Shown here piece by piece: positions 21,801 to 34,526 of a stretch of DNA of 64,000 nucleotides. The stretch comes from Glossina fuscipes (lineage: Eukaryota; Arthropoda; Insecta; Diptera; Glossinidae): NCBI RefSeq assembly GCF_014805625.2, contig NW_023998416.1, positions 15,161,174 to 15,225,173 on the forward strand, written 5' to 3'. Position 1 is the stretch's first letter. Every line of letters begins with the position of its first letter. The notes under the pieces were generated by a model, which ran no database searches, was not told the origin of the DNA, and saw nothing but the letters and a program-made list of their open reading frames with translations. The translations under genes and the position numbers were made by a program.

Positions 21801-24800
21801 GGGAGGAGGAAAACTTTAGTGTTGAGCTTTCGAACTATGTATGCCTGTATATGTATACATGCAAAATATAAAGCGAAGAGCGAAGTTGCTCTATACACCT
21901 TAAAAATTTTAATGCACTGCTTCGATTTCAGTCGAGATACAACGAAAATCCATCGTATTAAATATATATATACGCTTATATATAACAAATTTTTTGATAT
22001 TAATTTTCTTACTGCTTTAGTTGATTTTCCTAATCGATATGAGAACTAATTAACTGAGTAAGGTGAAAGTCTAGGAAAAAACTTGATCTGACACTAATTA
22101 ACACTAACACTAAACACTAAGCAAAGTTTTCAAACATTAATTTAGGAAAAAAAGGGCTATCGTCCAGTAAGTATGCACATTACATTAATGTAGTCTTACA
22201 ACGAAGTAGATCAGTTAATGATCAGATGCATATCTAGTGTTAAGTCTAACACACTTAAGCAGAACTTTCTGACGGCGTTGAGTTAACTTTTAAAGGCTAT
22301 TGGAAATCTTTTTGTTCCGTTAATCATAGAACATTTAAATCGCTATACTGACAAACTGACAAAGGCTCTAAGAAATGGAATTTTGTTTACGTTGTATGGG
22401 AAAGTTGTTGTCGCATAAACATAGTTAACACCAGATTTACTACACGCATCAATTTAATGGGGCTTTGCTTATAAAAATTCTGCATAAGGAAGTAGATATC
22501 TTTAGATGTTATATTCTGGCTTTTTTTCCGGAACACGCTTTAGATGTTGTACACCTATCTTTGTGAATTCTCAATGTCGTAAAAATGAAGAGCGGAAGCT
22601 GAAAGTTTTCAGAAACATTCCTTAGACAATTGAGAATATGAAGCTAAAAAATGTGCCTGCTGTGCCTGTAAAACAATCTCGGAAAATATTGGCAATTTTT
22701 TCAAATTTTAATCTATAACTTTCGATCCTGTGAACACGTTCGTGAAAAACTGATAGCCAAATATTCGCTAAAACTACTGGCATGTGCGGTGCAAAAATGA
22801 TTCTGATTGGTTTGCTAATACATCCACAATTAACGATAAAAATTTAATTCTAACGTAAGTTCAACTTATTTACCATTTATTGTAACACATTGGAATTTAA
22901 AATTTATCCTTAATTATGGGTATATCGGTAAGGTGGTTCAGGCAAAGCTATCGGTAGCAGTCTATGTTCAAGAATTAAAAGACATTTTATGATGAAGTGA
23001 TGTTAACTTTCTAAGCCTTCTTGATTACGGATAGAAAGCTGTGAAGCTAAGGCACATAGAAAAGGGATTTGAGCACCTTTTCTTCGCAACCTAAACAATA
23101 AAGAAATTGCATTGTGTTCGCTGGGGCGTTGCCGTGAAGTGATTATATTATGCAATACGATAGGATAACGAAACTTTCCCGTACTACGTGGACATTGTTC
23201 GTTGGTATTTGTTGGTAAGAGATTTTTAATCGGTAACTATTTTCGTGCTTTTATTGTAGTCAGTTTTATGTGAGCAAAGTAACCTTAGGCAAACATGATG
23301 CTAGAAAAACCAAACAATTCCTTGACTCTATTTTTGTAGGTAATCATCAGTTTTAAAAGTGCGGCTATGAATGAAATCGCATGCTGCTGGCGTTTGCATT
23401 ACATCTGTGGAAGTAACTCATGTGCGGAATACAACCTTTCATACGTTTTATGCGATACACCTTCTTAGAGAATTTTTCAGATTTCATATAATTATCGATT
23501 GATTAATGCTTTATTTGCTTCTTAAACTTTTTTCACAGATAATACTTATGTGCATTAATGAGAAGCTCTTCTCATCTAGAAACTGTTTCCTAGAAACTTT
23601 TCCATAATTTGGAAAATCAAGCTTCGGGCAGGGCAGTTGACATAAAACTCTTGCATCTTTGAGTAACAAATTTCAAGTTGAAAGAGGAAATCTTTTAAAT
23701 TTACATCCTCGACTATTGCGTTCTACCACTTTTGATTAAAATTTTCGGATGACCTTTGCCATGTTCATAAAAACATTTCGCAAAGATGTGGAAATCATTT
23801 ATTTTTCTTGTACAAATAACTTAAGCTCCAATACTCTAAAACAGATGTAATTAGGCGTTATGAACATTTGTCCAAGTCTCCTTCGATGACGTACAAGAAA
23901 GGGTATATGTAATTCGACTCTTTGGTTTAGTTGGTCACTTGGTTTAATATCGCATAGCATTTTTTTGTTTACACATGTACGCCTATAGATAAAAGATAAC
24001 GAGTACTGATAACATAACCTTGTCATCTATATACCTACACTAAACATCGAAATTGCTTTCGCATCAGGGAACATGTATTTTTTTTCTTCGGCTGCAAGTC
24101 TTGGCATCGTTTTAGTGCCAAGGTGTTATTTATCAATCCTAATAAATGCCTATATTTGTATCTAAGCATTCCTTTGTTTCATAAAATTTTTTTCTGGCAA
24201 CATGTATGAGTGTGTGTGGTCTTGCTTTGAATTTGGTTTTCTTTTCGATTATCTCACAAAAGAATATATTATGTTCTTAATGAAGAGCTATGATTATTAA
24301 ATTTCATGTTATTAAATGTGCATTGAATAAATATTTGTTCAACTCGGCATGCGACTCACACACATTTATTTTATAATAAAACGAATCTGAATTTGTACAA
24401 AAATAAATTATACGATTGAAATATCTCTACAATTGGAATAGAGGACGACAATACCGGCCGAGGCAAATAAGAAATCCAAGCCTGCCTAACGGTAAATTTT
24501 GCATTATCTCGATTTCAGATTATTTCAACACAAGATCTGCAAATCCAAATCATGAGTTGGTTTACGTGAATGCAGATTCGATCATCTGATTACCGACAAT
24601 GGATACAAACAGGTAGCCTTGGTGTATAACGATCGCATAGGTAAACACCCTTTAAACCGTTGGAAATATGAAGATAATGTTAGCTGGTAGTTGATATTAA
24701 CAAGTTACAATGTGCAATTTTTTGCGGAAAATCAATTTTCTGCATTGACTTGACTGATACTGTAAGGCTCCTAGTATACGGGGAACACAGTTTAGTACCT

Positions 24801-26370
24801 AAAAGCAATTGTTTCCTTGTAACTGCACGCTTTTCTCCGAACGTTACGAAACCATTACCCATGTCAGATAAAACCCTAACTTGTGGATTTATAACTTCCC
24901 TAAGGCACTAGCAAATGTTTTCGGACGGACTACGTCATCTTCAGTATATGTTCAAAAGAACTTAGCTTTCAGAGTTTTATTTAAATGGCAAGAAAGTCTT
25001 GAACATAGCAACCGCCGCTGCTCTATGTAATTTTAGTAACAGTCTGGCAAGTATGAAGAGTATTAGCGTCTAATCACACGTTAAGCGGATCAAACACGCC
25101 AAGCTGTCTTTGACAAATACAGCTCCATACTAGAGCACAAAACGTCGGGGAATGAGAGTAAGGAAATATGGGCTGGCCGTTTTATGGACCTAGAATAGCA
25201 CGAGTGTTGATAAAAATTTTTAATTACACATAAGTGAGCTTGAAAAGGTGGCCCGATCCGCACTATTTTCGACAGAGCTCATCGTTGGGCCAGAACACGT
25301 CGATGTATCAGACGGACGCGAGGTTACATTCCGATGAAGATAAATTCTAAAGGCTGTATTACAAGGCCAAGCTGAGACGTCTAGAGTTTTTCCAATGTAG
25401 ACTTAGTCAGTATAAAAAAGACTTTGTTCCCTAAAATATATGATTTTCGGAACCTTATTAGACTTTTCAGAAAAACACAGCGCACTTCATTGATTCCTCG
25501 AAATATGTGCGTCTTTAGCATACTAGTACTAGGTTGAGAGGTAAAGTTCACCAAGTACGTTGAAGTAAGTTCAGGACTTTTCCCGCCACAAAAATCTGAC
25601 AAACTGCACTCAATGAGATTGAACGATATGAATGGATCGTTTGGTATTTTGGATCGTTTAATGGACAAGATGGGCTTCCCTTTCGATCGTTGAACATTAT
25701 AGCACTTGGTAATATAGAGTCAGTTTTCTTCAATAGGTTTCTCCTGTCAGCCGGCGATTTCTATATTCAAGTTCCTTTACAATCGATGTTTTAAATCTGC
25801 TAAACTTGATGCGATAACTTTCGATAAAGTAAGTGAATCAAGGCTTCGAAATACTACAATATGGAAAATAGCCTGTGCATTACAAATTTTCGCCATAGAA
25901 GACAGCAAAGAAAATCATGAAATGATTACAATATTGTATTGGAAGAAGACTCGCGAAGAGTCGAACTATTCTTAAATTAATAATATCTTTATGTCATCTC
26001 TCGAACTTTACGTGATTAATAAACCTTCGTCTTAGGGGTAAATTTTTTGGTAACAGAACGAAGGAAGGATACTTAAGGTAGCTTCAATTCTTAAATCAAT
26101 CAATCAGTCTGCTCTGGCTGAAGAATGTTCTATAAGGAGAGTGATAACATTATAATGGTGGCGTACATCCCTACATGTTCAATATATATTATAAAATATG
26201 CATTGAAATTATGAATTTTCTAATACACTTACGCTACAACCATGTTCAGTTAGTAGAATTTCTCTGCAAAATAATCCACATTCATTTATTGAATCCTGCA
26301 TCTATCTACTTTTTATATTACATATGTAATGGATTTATTTATTTTATATTTATTTGTTCGTTCACTTGGA
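21801..26370. other. Gene-poor AT-rich stretch
   Basis: No gene recognised. Two short coding-like relics sit at 24515-24690 and 25100-25350 and are reported as findings. Otherwise I see nothing beyond scattered A/T runs. Confidence 0.5.
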
Positions 26371-26391
26371 TTTTTTTTTTTTTTTTTTTTT
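26371..26391 (+). repeat. T21 homopolymer
   Basis: Uninterrupted run of 21 T. Confidence 0.9.
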
Positions 26392-26913
26392 AATTCAATT
26401 TTATAGATTTGAAAGAATAATAAAAATTGTTGTTGCATATTTTGTTTATATAAATATCAACGAATTAATTTTTTGATCGCACAAGTGTTGCTTTTGTTTT
26501 CTTTCATTTTTAATTCTTTGATTTTATTTTATTCACTTATATAAGTTTGCGTTGTTGCGTTGTATGTTTTCCCAATAGGTGACAACTAAATTAACATTAA
26601 AATAAACGCAACTTGTGCACGTAAAAATTTAATGGTTACACTTTAAAATCGAAAAGAAACAATAGTTTTAGCTCCACCTACAAGCAAATGCATAGAGGAG
26701 CATTAGAAAAGCTGTCATCATCTACTCCACCCGCAAAATCAGCTAACATATACACAACTCCACTTCCTACGAAGATGAAGAAAAAAAATAAGCAGACATG
26801 TTCCTTACAACTATCCATAATCATATCCAGTGTCGTTGTGTTGAGCTCAAACATGATTGGACGGATAATATTTTGCATGCATACACGCTCGTATATAAAC
26901 AGGCAAGTTACAC

Positions 26914-26923
26914 GAAGAGAGAC

Positions 26924-26966
<43 letters not shown>

Positions 26967-26979
26967 GAGAAGGACAAAG

Positions 26980-27016
<37 letters not shown>
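26914..27016 (+). repeat. GA-rich microsatellite
   Basis: Two long (GA)n runs separated by ATAGAGAGAGAAGGACAAAG and an A7 block. Pure purine over roughly 90 bp on this strand; a possible GAGA-factor (Trl) binding tract or H-DNA-forming sequence. Confidence 0.95.
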
Positions 27017-27018
<2 letters not shown>

Positions 27019-27230
27019 AGCGGCAATTACTCGGTGTTAGACTTTTACAATTTCTATACATAGCATAAATACACAAAATACTGAATATAATTGGGGATGT
27101 TTTTCTGATCCGTCTCTTTTATTATCTTAACAGTTTAATTCAATTATTTGATAATTAAGTTTTGTACTCTAGGAACATGTACACATTTGCATACAATTAG
27201 TTTTTCATTATACCTGTGAACCAAAAAATA

Positions 27231-27251
27231 AAAAAAAAAAAAAAAAAAAAA
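27231..27251 (+). repeat. A21 homopolymer
   Basis: Uninterrupted run of A after ACCAAAAAATA. Confidence 0.9.
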
Positions 27252-27934
27252 TGTACTAATTAAGTGATTATTTTCTGAAATAATCCGTTAAAGTTGAATA
27301 TAATTGAAACCAACTGTTTGAAAAGTAAACGAACGGAAAACTCTGCATTTTCTTCTCTCAAGAAACTTTCCACAACAATACACTTCGTAGTTAAATTCAA
27401 CCTCATTTCATACTCCAAGTGAACTCTTTCTTTAATAGTAAGAGGAATTAAGATACATTTGTCCATCCTTCTTATTGCCTTAGTGAAGTGAATGCAATTT
27501 TAAACACATACAGAGATTGTATAATTAATTTGCGCTGCGCTAGACAAAGTCCGAACTTAAGGAATTTTAAAAATCCCTCCCTCATCATAGCTCAAATGAA
27601 ATGCACATCCTTCAGGTTTCTTTATTTTCAAAGTGTCAATGATATCCAAAATTGCGATAACAAAAGTTTTATGTCTCTAAAAAAAGCCAACTTAAAATTT
27701 AGTGCCAATATTTGTTAATGTGTGTGTAATACCTAAAAATGTGTCTTAGAGGGCAGGTCATGGCGTCGTTTTTACTTAAGAACTGTTTCCATTGGGTTTC
27801 AGATAGCGGATAGATTAAAAACTACGATATACAAATATTTACCTATTGAGGACATATTTGCATGCGGTCGACGACAATTTCTTCAATGATGTTTATATGC
27901 AGCTCTGTAGTTGTTTGTATCGGATTTCAAAACA

Positions 27935-28060
27935 ATATTTAGTTTAGTCTGTTTTTGCGACCATGATATTCCAATTGCATGCGCCTATAAAACAAACAGA
28001 TGGGGCGGACAGACGGACAGCACAGGGGGACAGAGAGTTTAGTCTAAATCGATCTAGAAT
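27935..28060 (-). repeat. Fragment of the GTCY repeat core
   Basis: GCGGACAGACGGACAGCAC followed by ACAGAGAGTTTAGTC is the reverse of the GTCY core and its flank as seen in the other copies. Only the core is recognisable. Confidence 0.45.
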
Positions 28061-28264
28061 GTTGTTCTGCGTGTACACTCACTTCACTTTCTTAGCCTCC
28101 AACGTGTATTTCGCGGTGTTGCATACAGACTGACAAATCTAAAACGAATTAATTCTTCGACTATAGGTATAAAAATCTATTTCAATACGATTTCAAAGGC
28201 GTTCGCTCGTAATTAAATCAATTTTCAGGATTAATTACCTCGTGACCTCATCAGTCAAGAATAA

Positions 28265-29325
28265 GGGTACGGTATACTGATTGCGGTTTTTTATAATCAC
28301 CGCTGAAAGGTGGGAGGTTCACTCATTTTTTTTTGTTCACCGAAAAGAAACCCTTAGGAACCCTATAAAGTGTATATAATCTTGATAAGGGTCAAATTCT
28401 TAATTGATTAAGCAATGTCTGTTCGTCTGTGTGTCTGAGCGATGTGCGTTGTTGGCACTCTCATGCTCGCAAAAATGAAGATATCAACTTCAAACTTCCT
28501 TGAAAGTTTTTGGACGCAGGTTGGTATTGGAAATGGGACAAATTGTTTTGACCAAAAGCCCGTAGTGGAGCGTAAACTGAACGCGATTCCGCTTTTCTTA
28601 ACAAATGTATGTGGTTTTAGAAGGCTGGAAATTTCCCCATTAACTTTGCAAAGCACTCGATTATTTACGTGCAAAAACGGAAAAAATTGGCCACGCCCAC
28701 GTAAAGTTACAAGTCGTCAAATTTTATTTCTTTCACTTATTTATCGTAATTCAAACAAAACAGAATGTTTAAAAGTACTTTTGTACATTCCTGCCTAAAA
28801 TGCATATCCGTACATATCTGCCTAAAAATGGGTTAATGGGTTAGGCGCCGCGACATGCGACCCGCGGATTAACTTTGTCTTAATAACACCAGCGATATAG
28901 GTATCAAATAGAAGATCTTGAAGAGTAGAATGCAAAAACCTATGTACATTAGTTTCAAATTAAATATCTCGGACGTCACGACGTAGTCAACTAATTTTTT
29001 CGCTCAACTAGAGTTGATATGGGTATCACATAAAAGGACTTCGGGAGTAGAATGCGAGAAGCTAAGCGTGTTAATTCTAAACAAATTGTGATGGGCTTCA
29101 CGACTTAGTGGATAAATGTTTTCTTAAAAATGCCTTCGATATAATTATCGAATGAAAGGAGTGGGCGAGGAGAACGCGATATAATGTGTTAGTTATAATT
29201 TAATTATGATGGACACGTTTGAAAAAAAAACCCGTTTGTTGGATATTAAAATCTTAAGTGGACCAAGCGTTTATTTGGTGGGTATGTGAGAATTGGCCCC
29301 GCCGAATATAAATATTTTACTTGTT
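28265..29325 (+). repeat. Longest copy of the dispersed repeat, with terminal repeat and three internal tandem units
   Basis: The order is CACCGCTGAAAGGTGGGAGG, CCTATAAAGTGTATATAAT, GTCTGTTCGTCTGTGTGTC (28408), AAAAATGAAGATATCAAC, a body with GTAGTGGAGCGTAAACTGAA, then three tandem units anchored by GATAT(A/G) at about 28894, 29015 and 29138 (periods 121 and 123), and the end GCCGAATATAAATATTTTAC. A (TA)-rich block next to a GTCY block recalls the mini-me elements described in Diptera; no transposase is encoded, so it would be non-autonomous. Confidence 0.75.
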
Positions 29326-31240
29326 TAATTTATGTGCAACATATCGAAAAAAGGACCAATAATTGCTTTTATACGATAGATTTTTGATTTTGGTTTTAAT
29401 CCAATTCCAACGCCAAGACATGTATTATATAGTAAGCAGCGTTTGTGAAAAGTTTGCAATGCTTACAAATACATATTGAAAAATCTGTTCTTTCCCTATA
29501 CTAAAGCTTCTGAGTTAATCCCTTCCTCCAATCACAATAACAAACCTTAGATTTTGGTTTGAGTTTCAAGATACTCTCTTCAGCTCCCGTCAGTTTGTTT
29601 TAAATTTAAAATTCATCAGAAATTGATCAATAATTAACATAATAAATCGCAGAAATCCATCTTTTTAAAATTGGCTGCACCATAAACCTTTCATTAAGTT
29701 GAGACTTGCACATGGATATGTTAATTTTCGTTTAAGCATTGTGCAGAACAAGTAAATATCGTTATATTTTGTGCGTATAAAAGCTTAGCTGAATTCTACA
29801 TTCAGTTATTTAAGGTAATTATTGTATACCTAGGAATTGCCAATAAAAGCAATAAAAGCGAAGTGGCAAGTGTATGTGGCACGAGAAGTTTTCAGTGATC
29901 AAATGTAATATTGCATAAGATATATGGTTTCTCAATAGTAATTAAATAAATTTAATTAATATTTTTTTTTTTTTTTATAGTTTCCTTACTACTTATTACA
30001 TAATTTACTGACGAATTTCATTGAATTTTAAATTGACGGAAGTTGCAAAGAGGATTTTAATTAATAGAATTCGTTCATAATATTAAATCTGTTGATTTTC
30101 CTACACAGTTGAACACTCAAGCAGCTCATTACATCGGTTACGATGGACCCTTAAAAAGCCTATTAAAAGAAATTGTTCATAAAAAATATATAAAGTAACA
30201 TATATTTGTAAGCGAGCATACACATATGTATTGATATAGATACAGACGCGTTAGACTTTGCATGTTCGCCTCTCAGCTGCTTAAACCCGCCCAAAGTTGG
30301 ATTCATTCAGCTAGAAAGACGGAATATGGACATGCATAAAGCAAATGACATCTAAATAGCGATAAACAAAAACAATCCGAGAACGAGAAAGGCCGAGAAC
30401 AGCATTTTATTAATTTTTGGGCATTTAAGCCCATCTCGACTAGTGATGTCTATATTTGTATCATGTTTTAAATCAATATCTGATATAGGTAGTTTTTTCA
30501 GCGGGGATAGGTAGGCATCTTGCCATTTTTCAAATTTTTTTATGCGACCATCAACCCCCGAAATTGATATTCAAAAATGCAACTTGCCACCTTAGCGTTT
30601 TAAAAATATGAAATCTCATGCTGATCGGGAATATAAATACTTTATGAGATCTCTGATATTTACCAGTACATGTTAAATACTACACTATAGCAGGTCATTC
30701 GGTAGTGGGCACAAAATTGAAATAATTGCTTAAATCACTGTTTGCCTCAAAAGATATATATATGTATATATACTTATCGCATTTCCACCGAATGTCCCGA
30801 CGAGTTATGTCAATGCGGAGGCTATCCAGGGATGGCCCATTGCTATGCACGTTTCATACGAATGTTAGTGAAAGATACACCTTTTCAAATCAGGCGGCCA
30901 TTAATAGTTGGATACCATGGATGAATGTTTTCATATACGACATTTCAGAATAGTTTAAGATATGAAGTAAGATTGCTTAGTGCACTTTTATGAGCGTTTA
31001 AATTGCGAGGATATATACATTTTTTTGTTTTAAGATTCGTTGTTGGTGAGGGGAGATTTCAAGTTTATAACTTTTATATATTATGATATGCGCAACTCTA
31101 ACATGTTAACGTTAATTATAAATTACAAACAGAAATAGTGAACACATTGTCACCCGTATGTAGTTCGAGTGATGTGAATTTTTAAGTAGACTCCTATAAT
31201 TCGCTTATGAAAGACGTTATTTTAATGAAAAGAGAAAAAA
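29326..31240. other. Intergenic stretch with an isolated core promoter
   Basis: No supported ORF. Contains the TATA/Inr pair at 29776-29807 and a T-rich tract ending in a good acceptor-like TTTTATAG near 29980. Confidence 0.45.
29776..29807 (+). promoter_or_regulatory. TATA box plus initiator without an adjacent known gene
   Basis: TATAAAAG at 29776-29783 and TCAGTT at 29802-29807 place the initiator A 28 bp from the first T, the insect TATA/Inr spacing. AAG/gtaatt follows at 29813, which could be a donor of a very short first exon. The product, if any, is unknown. Confidence 0.4.
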
Positions 31241-31264
31241 AATAAAAATAAATAAATAAATAAA
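31241..31264 (+). repeat. AATA microsatellite
   Basis: Tandem AAATA/AATA units, imperfect; a TATATA block follows at 31342-31357. Confidence 0.8.
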
Positions 31265-31766
31265 AGTAATTGAATGTTTAGCCAAGTGTAAGCAGTTTTC
31301 TTCTTCTTCTTCCTCGTTTTCATTTGCTTTTTTTTATTTTTATATATATATATATTTTTTGTATTTCCTGTGACAAAACCTGTGACTATTCGTTCACCAT
31401 TGTAGTAAAAAGTTTAGAACAGAATACATAGAAATATATATGTGTGTGTATATATAACTAACTAAAATAAATATCTAACAATACCCTTTCAATTACAAAT
31501 GTATACGCAATTGCTCTTCATTCATCCATTCGGAAAACCTATTGTCTGCGTTTACAATGGTCTGGCTATCTCTTCCTCTCTCCATCGCTCTAACTAACTG
31601 TAACTCTTCCTTTCCCTCTCACACTCGCTCATTGCTTCTTTAATTCGACAGTAATTTTATTTGCTAAAAGTGACTTTAAATATATATATTTATAACATGC
31701 ACACATAGACACATATAAGCATATGTATTTGTTAGTTTCATTTCCAACTCGTGTGTATTTTATTTG

Positions 31767-31774
31767 ATGCGGGC
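31767..31774 (+). promoter_or_regulatory. Perfect GCM-binding octamer
   Basis: ATGCGGGC in single-copy-looking DNA about 11.5 kb upstream of gcm and 8.4 kb upstream of the esterase gene. Confidence 0.3.
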
Positions 31775-32224
31775 TGATCAGGTGAAAACTTTTGTTAAAA
31801 AAAAAAAAAAGAAAAAAAAACAACAAAACGCATATATTGTTAAAACATTTGCTCCATTTTCCGCCACGGTTATTTGTTTCTTTGTTTAATTTAATTCTTT
31901 TCTCTTTTTTTTTTTTTTTTTGTAAGTGAACTAATTAATAGTCTTGCAGTGCATCAACCCTTCTGCGGAATATCTGGGAATTTCAAAAGCCTACAAGTCT
32001 TCTAATGCAATAATTTCAAATAAACAAAAAAAAGAGTTTTTTACCGTTTTATCTTAATATTAAAATTAAATAATTATTAAGTACTTAATATGTCCCATCA
32101 ACTTATTCTAAACGCGTGGCGTTTGGTGATATCAGAAAAAAAAAGGAAAACAAACAAACATTTACACCTCAACCAAACCTATGCAGTTCGCATATTCCCA
32201 GGCCTATGTAAGTAGGAAAGGTTG

Positions 32225-32252
32225 GCTTGCTTGCTTGCTTGCTTGCTTGCTT
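32225..32252 (+). repeat. (CTTG)7 microsatellite
   Basis: Seven perfect CTTG units. The complementary motif AAGC recurs at 46471. Confidence 0.95.
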
Positions 32253-32512
32253 GTAAACTGGTTAAGGTTTACATCACTGTGCAATTGTGCAGCCTCCTGC
32301 ATGATTGTCAAGCAAAATACAACATCTGCTCGCTGGCTTCGTATCGAGTTGTAAACGTCTGCACACAGTATTTGTTATGTCCTTCCACCTGTTTACACCG
32401 GGATATTACTCGAGCCGCATATTAAGTTGATGTTTTCATCATACGATCATAACGTTTAAAGCACACGCATTTTCAGAACAAAAATAGAACGTTTAGCACG
32501 TGCACAATGGAG

Positions 32513-32514
<2 letters not shown>

Positions 32515-32555
<41 letters not shown>
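32515..32555 (+). repeat. A41 homopolymer
   Basis: Forty-one consecutive A, the longest homopolymer in the window. Length is likely to vary between reads; no clear retroposed sequence precedes it. Confidence 0.9.
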
Positions 32556-32556
<1 letters not shown>

Positions 32557-33084
32557 ACACATATGTGATATAAAAAAAAAAGCAAACTATCTATAAAAAA
32601 GTCTACTTCAGATTGCTGCTGACATTACGTCGCACCAGTTTGTTTATATAGTCTTTAGTTTTTTTTATGCTAATCATAGCTGATGTGATAAGACATGAAG
32701 AGAGCTACCGTCTTTACCGACCAATGCATTTTGTTAATAATTGAAATCGAACAACAGCAAGATCAACGAATTTACAGTTTTAGCCGAACATTTCAACTAT
32801 CATTACCGCGTAGATCTTTTCTACTAATTAACTTAAGTTTTTATTCATTTCTTTCATTATGAATAAAAATAAAATTCACTTAAACTTTTTTATTTTATAT
32901 TTCCGAAATATGTAACGTAAGAAGGCTTACGCAATCTATCGTGAAAGAACATTGAAAAGAACGTAGTATCAACAGAGAGTCGTCCATAGTTCATATACTT
33001 GTTTGTTAATGCGGGGTTTTTACGTTATTTGGTTGTGTGGTCCCAAAAGCTTTTATTTTATATAATAAACTCTAGTTCAATTAC

Positions 33085-33108
33085 CATCATCATCATCATC
33101 ATCATCAT
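33085..33108 (+). repeat. (CAT)8 microsatellite
   Basis: Eight perfect CAT units. Confidence 0.95.
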
Positions 33109-33612
33109 CTTCTCGTCATCTTAATCGATTAACTATATTGCATAAAATGATCAAAACTAAAAACATATTGAAGGTCACACATACATTCATTCGTCCATTA
33201 CAAAGATTTTCATTTTTGATTGTAAGATCTTTGTTAATAATAAAAACGAAATTTTTATTATTACAATACACGGCGTGTTAGTGCAGTTAGTGCAGAAAAG
33301 ACTAACTCGGTCGGTTTTTTTCTTTTTTTCTTTCATTTTAATAACATATGTTTGGCGATAAGAGCTAATGTATTGGTTTCTGAATATTGGGTATGATTTA
33401 GAAACCGTTCTCTGCTTGTTATGTTAACTTGAAGTGTTCGGCCTGAGACTTAAGAGCCGCAAGACTCAAATGCTGCTGCTTATAAATTAGTTGACAGAAA
33501 TACTGACAATATGCTCCACCTCATCAAGATCTTTTATACGATCGCAAATACGCGCTCGCTCATACTTATGTCGGTTGCGTAAGCATGCCCGTTAGTTAAG
33601 TCTAATCAAAAT

Positions 33613-33634
33613 AAAAAAAAAAAAAAAAAAAAAA
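33613..33634 (+). repeat. A22 homopolymer
   Basis: Uninterrupted A run. Confidence 0.9.
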
Positions 33635-34184
33635 CAAAGATCGTGAGCATTGACGTCAAGCATTGACAGTGGGAAATTATCAAATTCCGCGCACGTACCG
33701 AAGGCTTTATAAGTAAATTTTCGGGTGCTAAGGATGTGGCAACAAGCAAGTTGAACGCATCGCATTGTTTTGGCAATAGAGCCTGAAGGCATTTAAGTGC
33801 TTGTTTAAACAAGCACTCTCTTCTACTCTGTTATTATTGTCACCAATGGCGACAAAAATCGATTTTGTCGACATTTATAACGATGCAAAAGGAAGACAAA
33901 TATTCATTACATACTCATCACAGAAAAGGTAGTTAGTGATAATTTATATGGACGCGTGGTTTTATAATGCTGTTGGCGTTAACACACCACTCTTATGAGC
34001 TTCTTTATTATTATTTGTAAATTACATATGGTTTCGCCGCAGACGAGGGCAAAGACGAAGACGAACGTTTATTTGGTGTTTGATATATAGTGTATTTAAG
34101 CGAAATTTTGCAATTCGATTATAAGAAATCTGAGAAATATCAAAAAAAAAAAAATAATAATAATAATGAGAATTTTTTTTCTCC

Positions 34185-34212
34185 TTTTTTTTTTTTTTTT
34201 TTTTTTTTTTTT
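34185..34212 (+). repeat. T28 homopolymer
   Basis: Preceded by an A13 run and (AAT)n, giving a strand-asymmetric A-then-T block from 34142. Confidence 0.9.
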
Positions 34213-34490
34213 GTTACCTTCAGCCACACCTTTTATTTGTCAATACGAACAATTCAAACATATTCACAGAACTTTGATATTTTAAGGAATTTACAAAATT
34301 ATTTACTGCCTTAGTTACTACTACTCGGGCTAGCGAGAATGGCAAAAATGTATGCACCTTGTGCCGCATTTAGGCGTACGCTCCTTTCAAACTCAATGTC
34401 CAATCTATATAAATTATTATTGATGTGCTAAAAATGGTAATTATTCTTATAGGAACAATAACTTTAGCTAACTAATGGCTTAAATTACTA

Positions 34491-34526
34491 AACAACAACA
34501 ATAACAACAACAACAACAACAACAAA
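34491..34526 (+). repeat. (CAA)n microsatellite
   Basis: About eleven CAA units with one TAA interruption. Confidence 0.95.

Noticed and set aside
26688..27076. Ser/Leu-rich or Arg/Glu-rich ORFs
   Set aside because: They are translations of the GA microsatellite.
28442..28798. 118-aa ORF as a gene
   Set aside because: It lies wholly inside the dispersed repeat, and equivalent frames are broken in the other copies.
32225..32252. CRISPR-like or satellite array
   Set aside because: A simple tetranucleotide microsatellite with no spacers; the genome is eukaryotic.
32515..32555. Poly(A) tail of a processed retrogene
   Set aside because: No coding or repeat sequence is recognisable upstream and no target-site duplication is evident.
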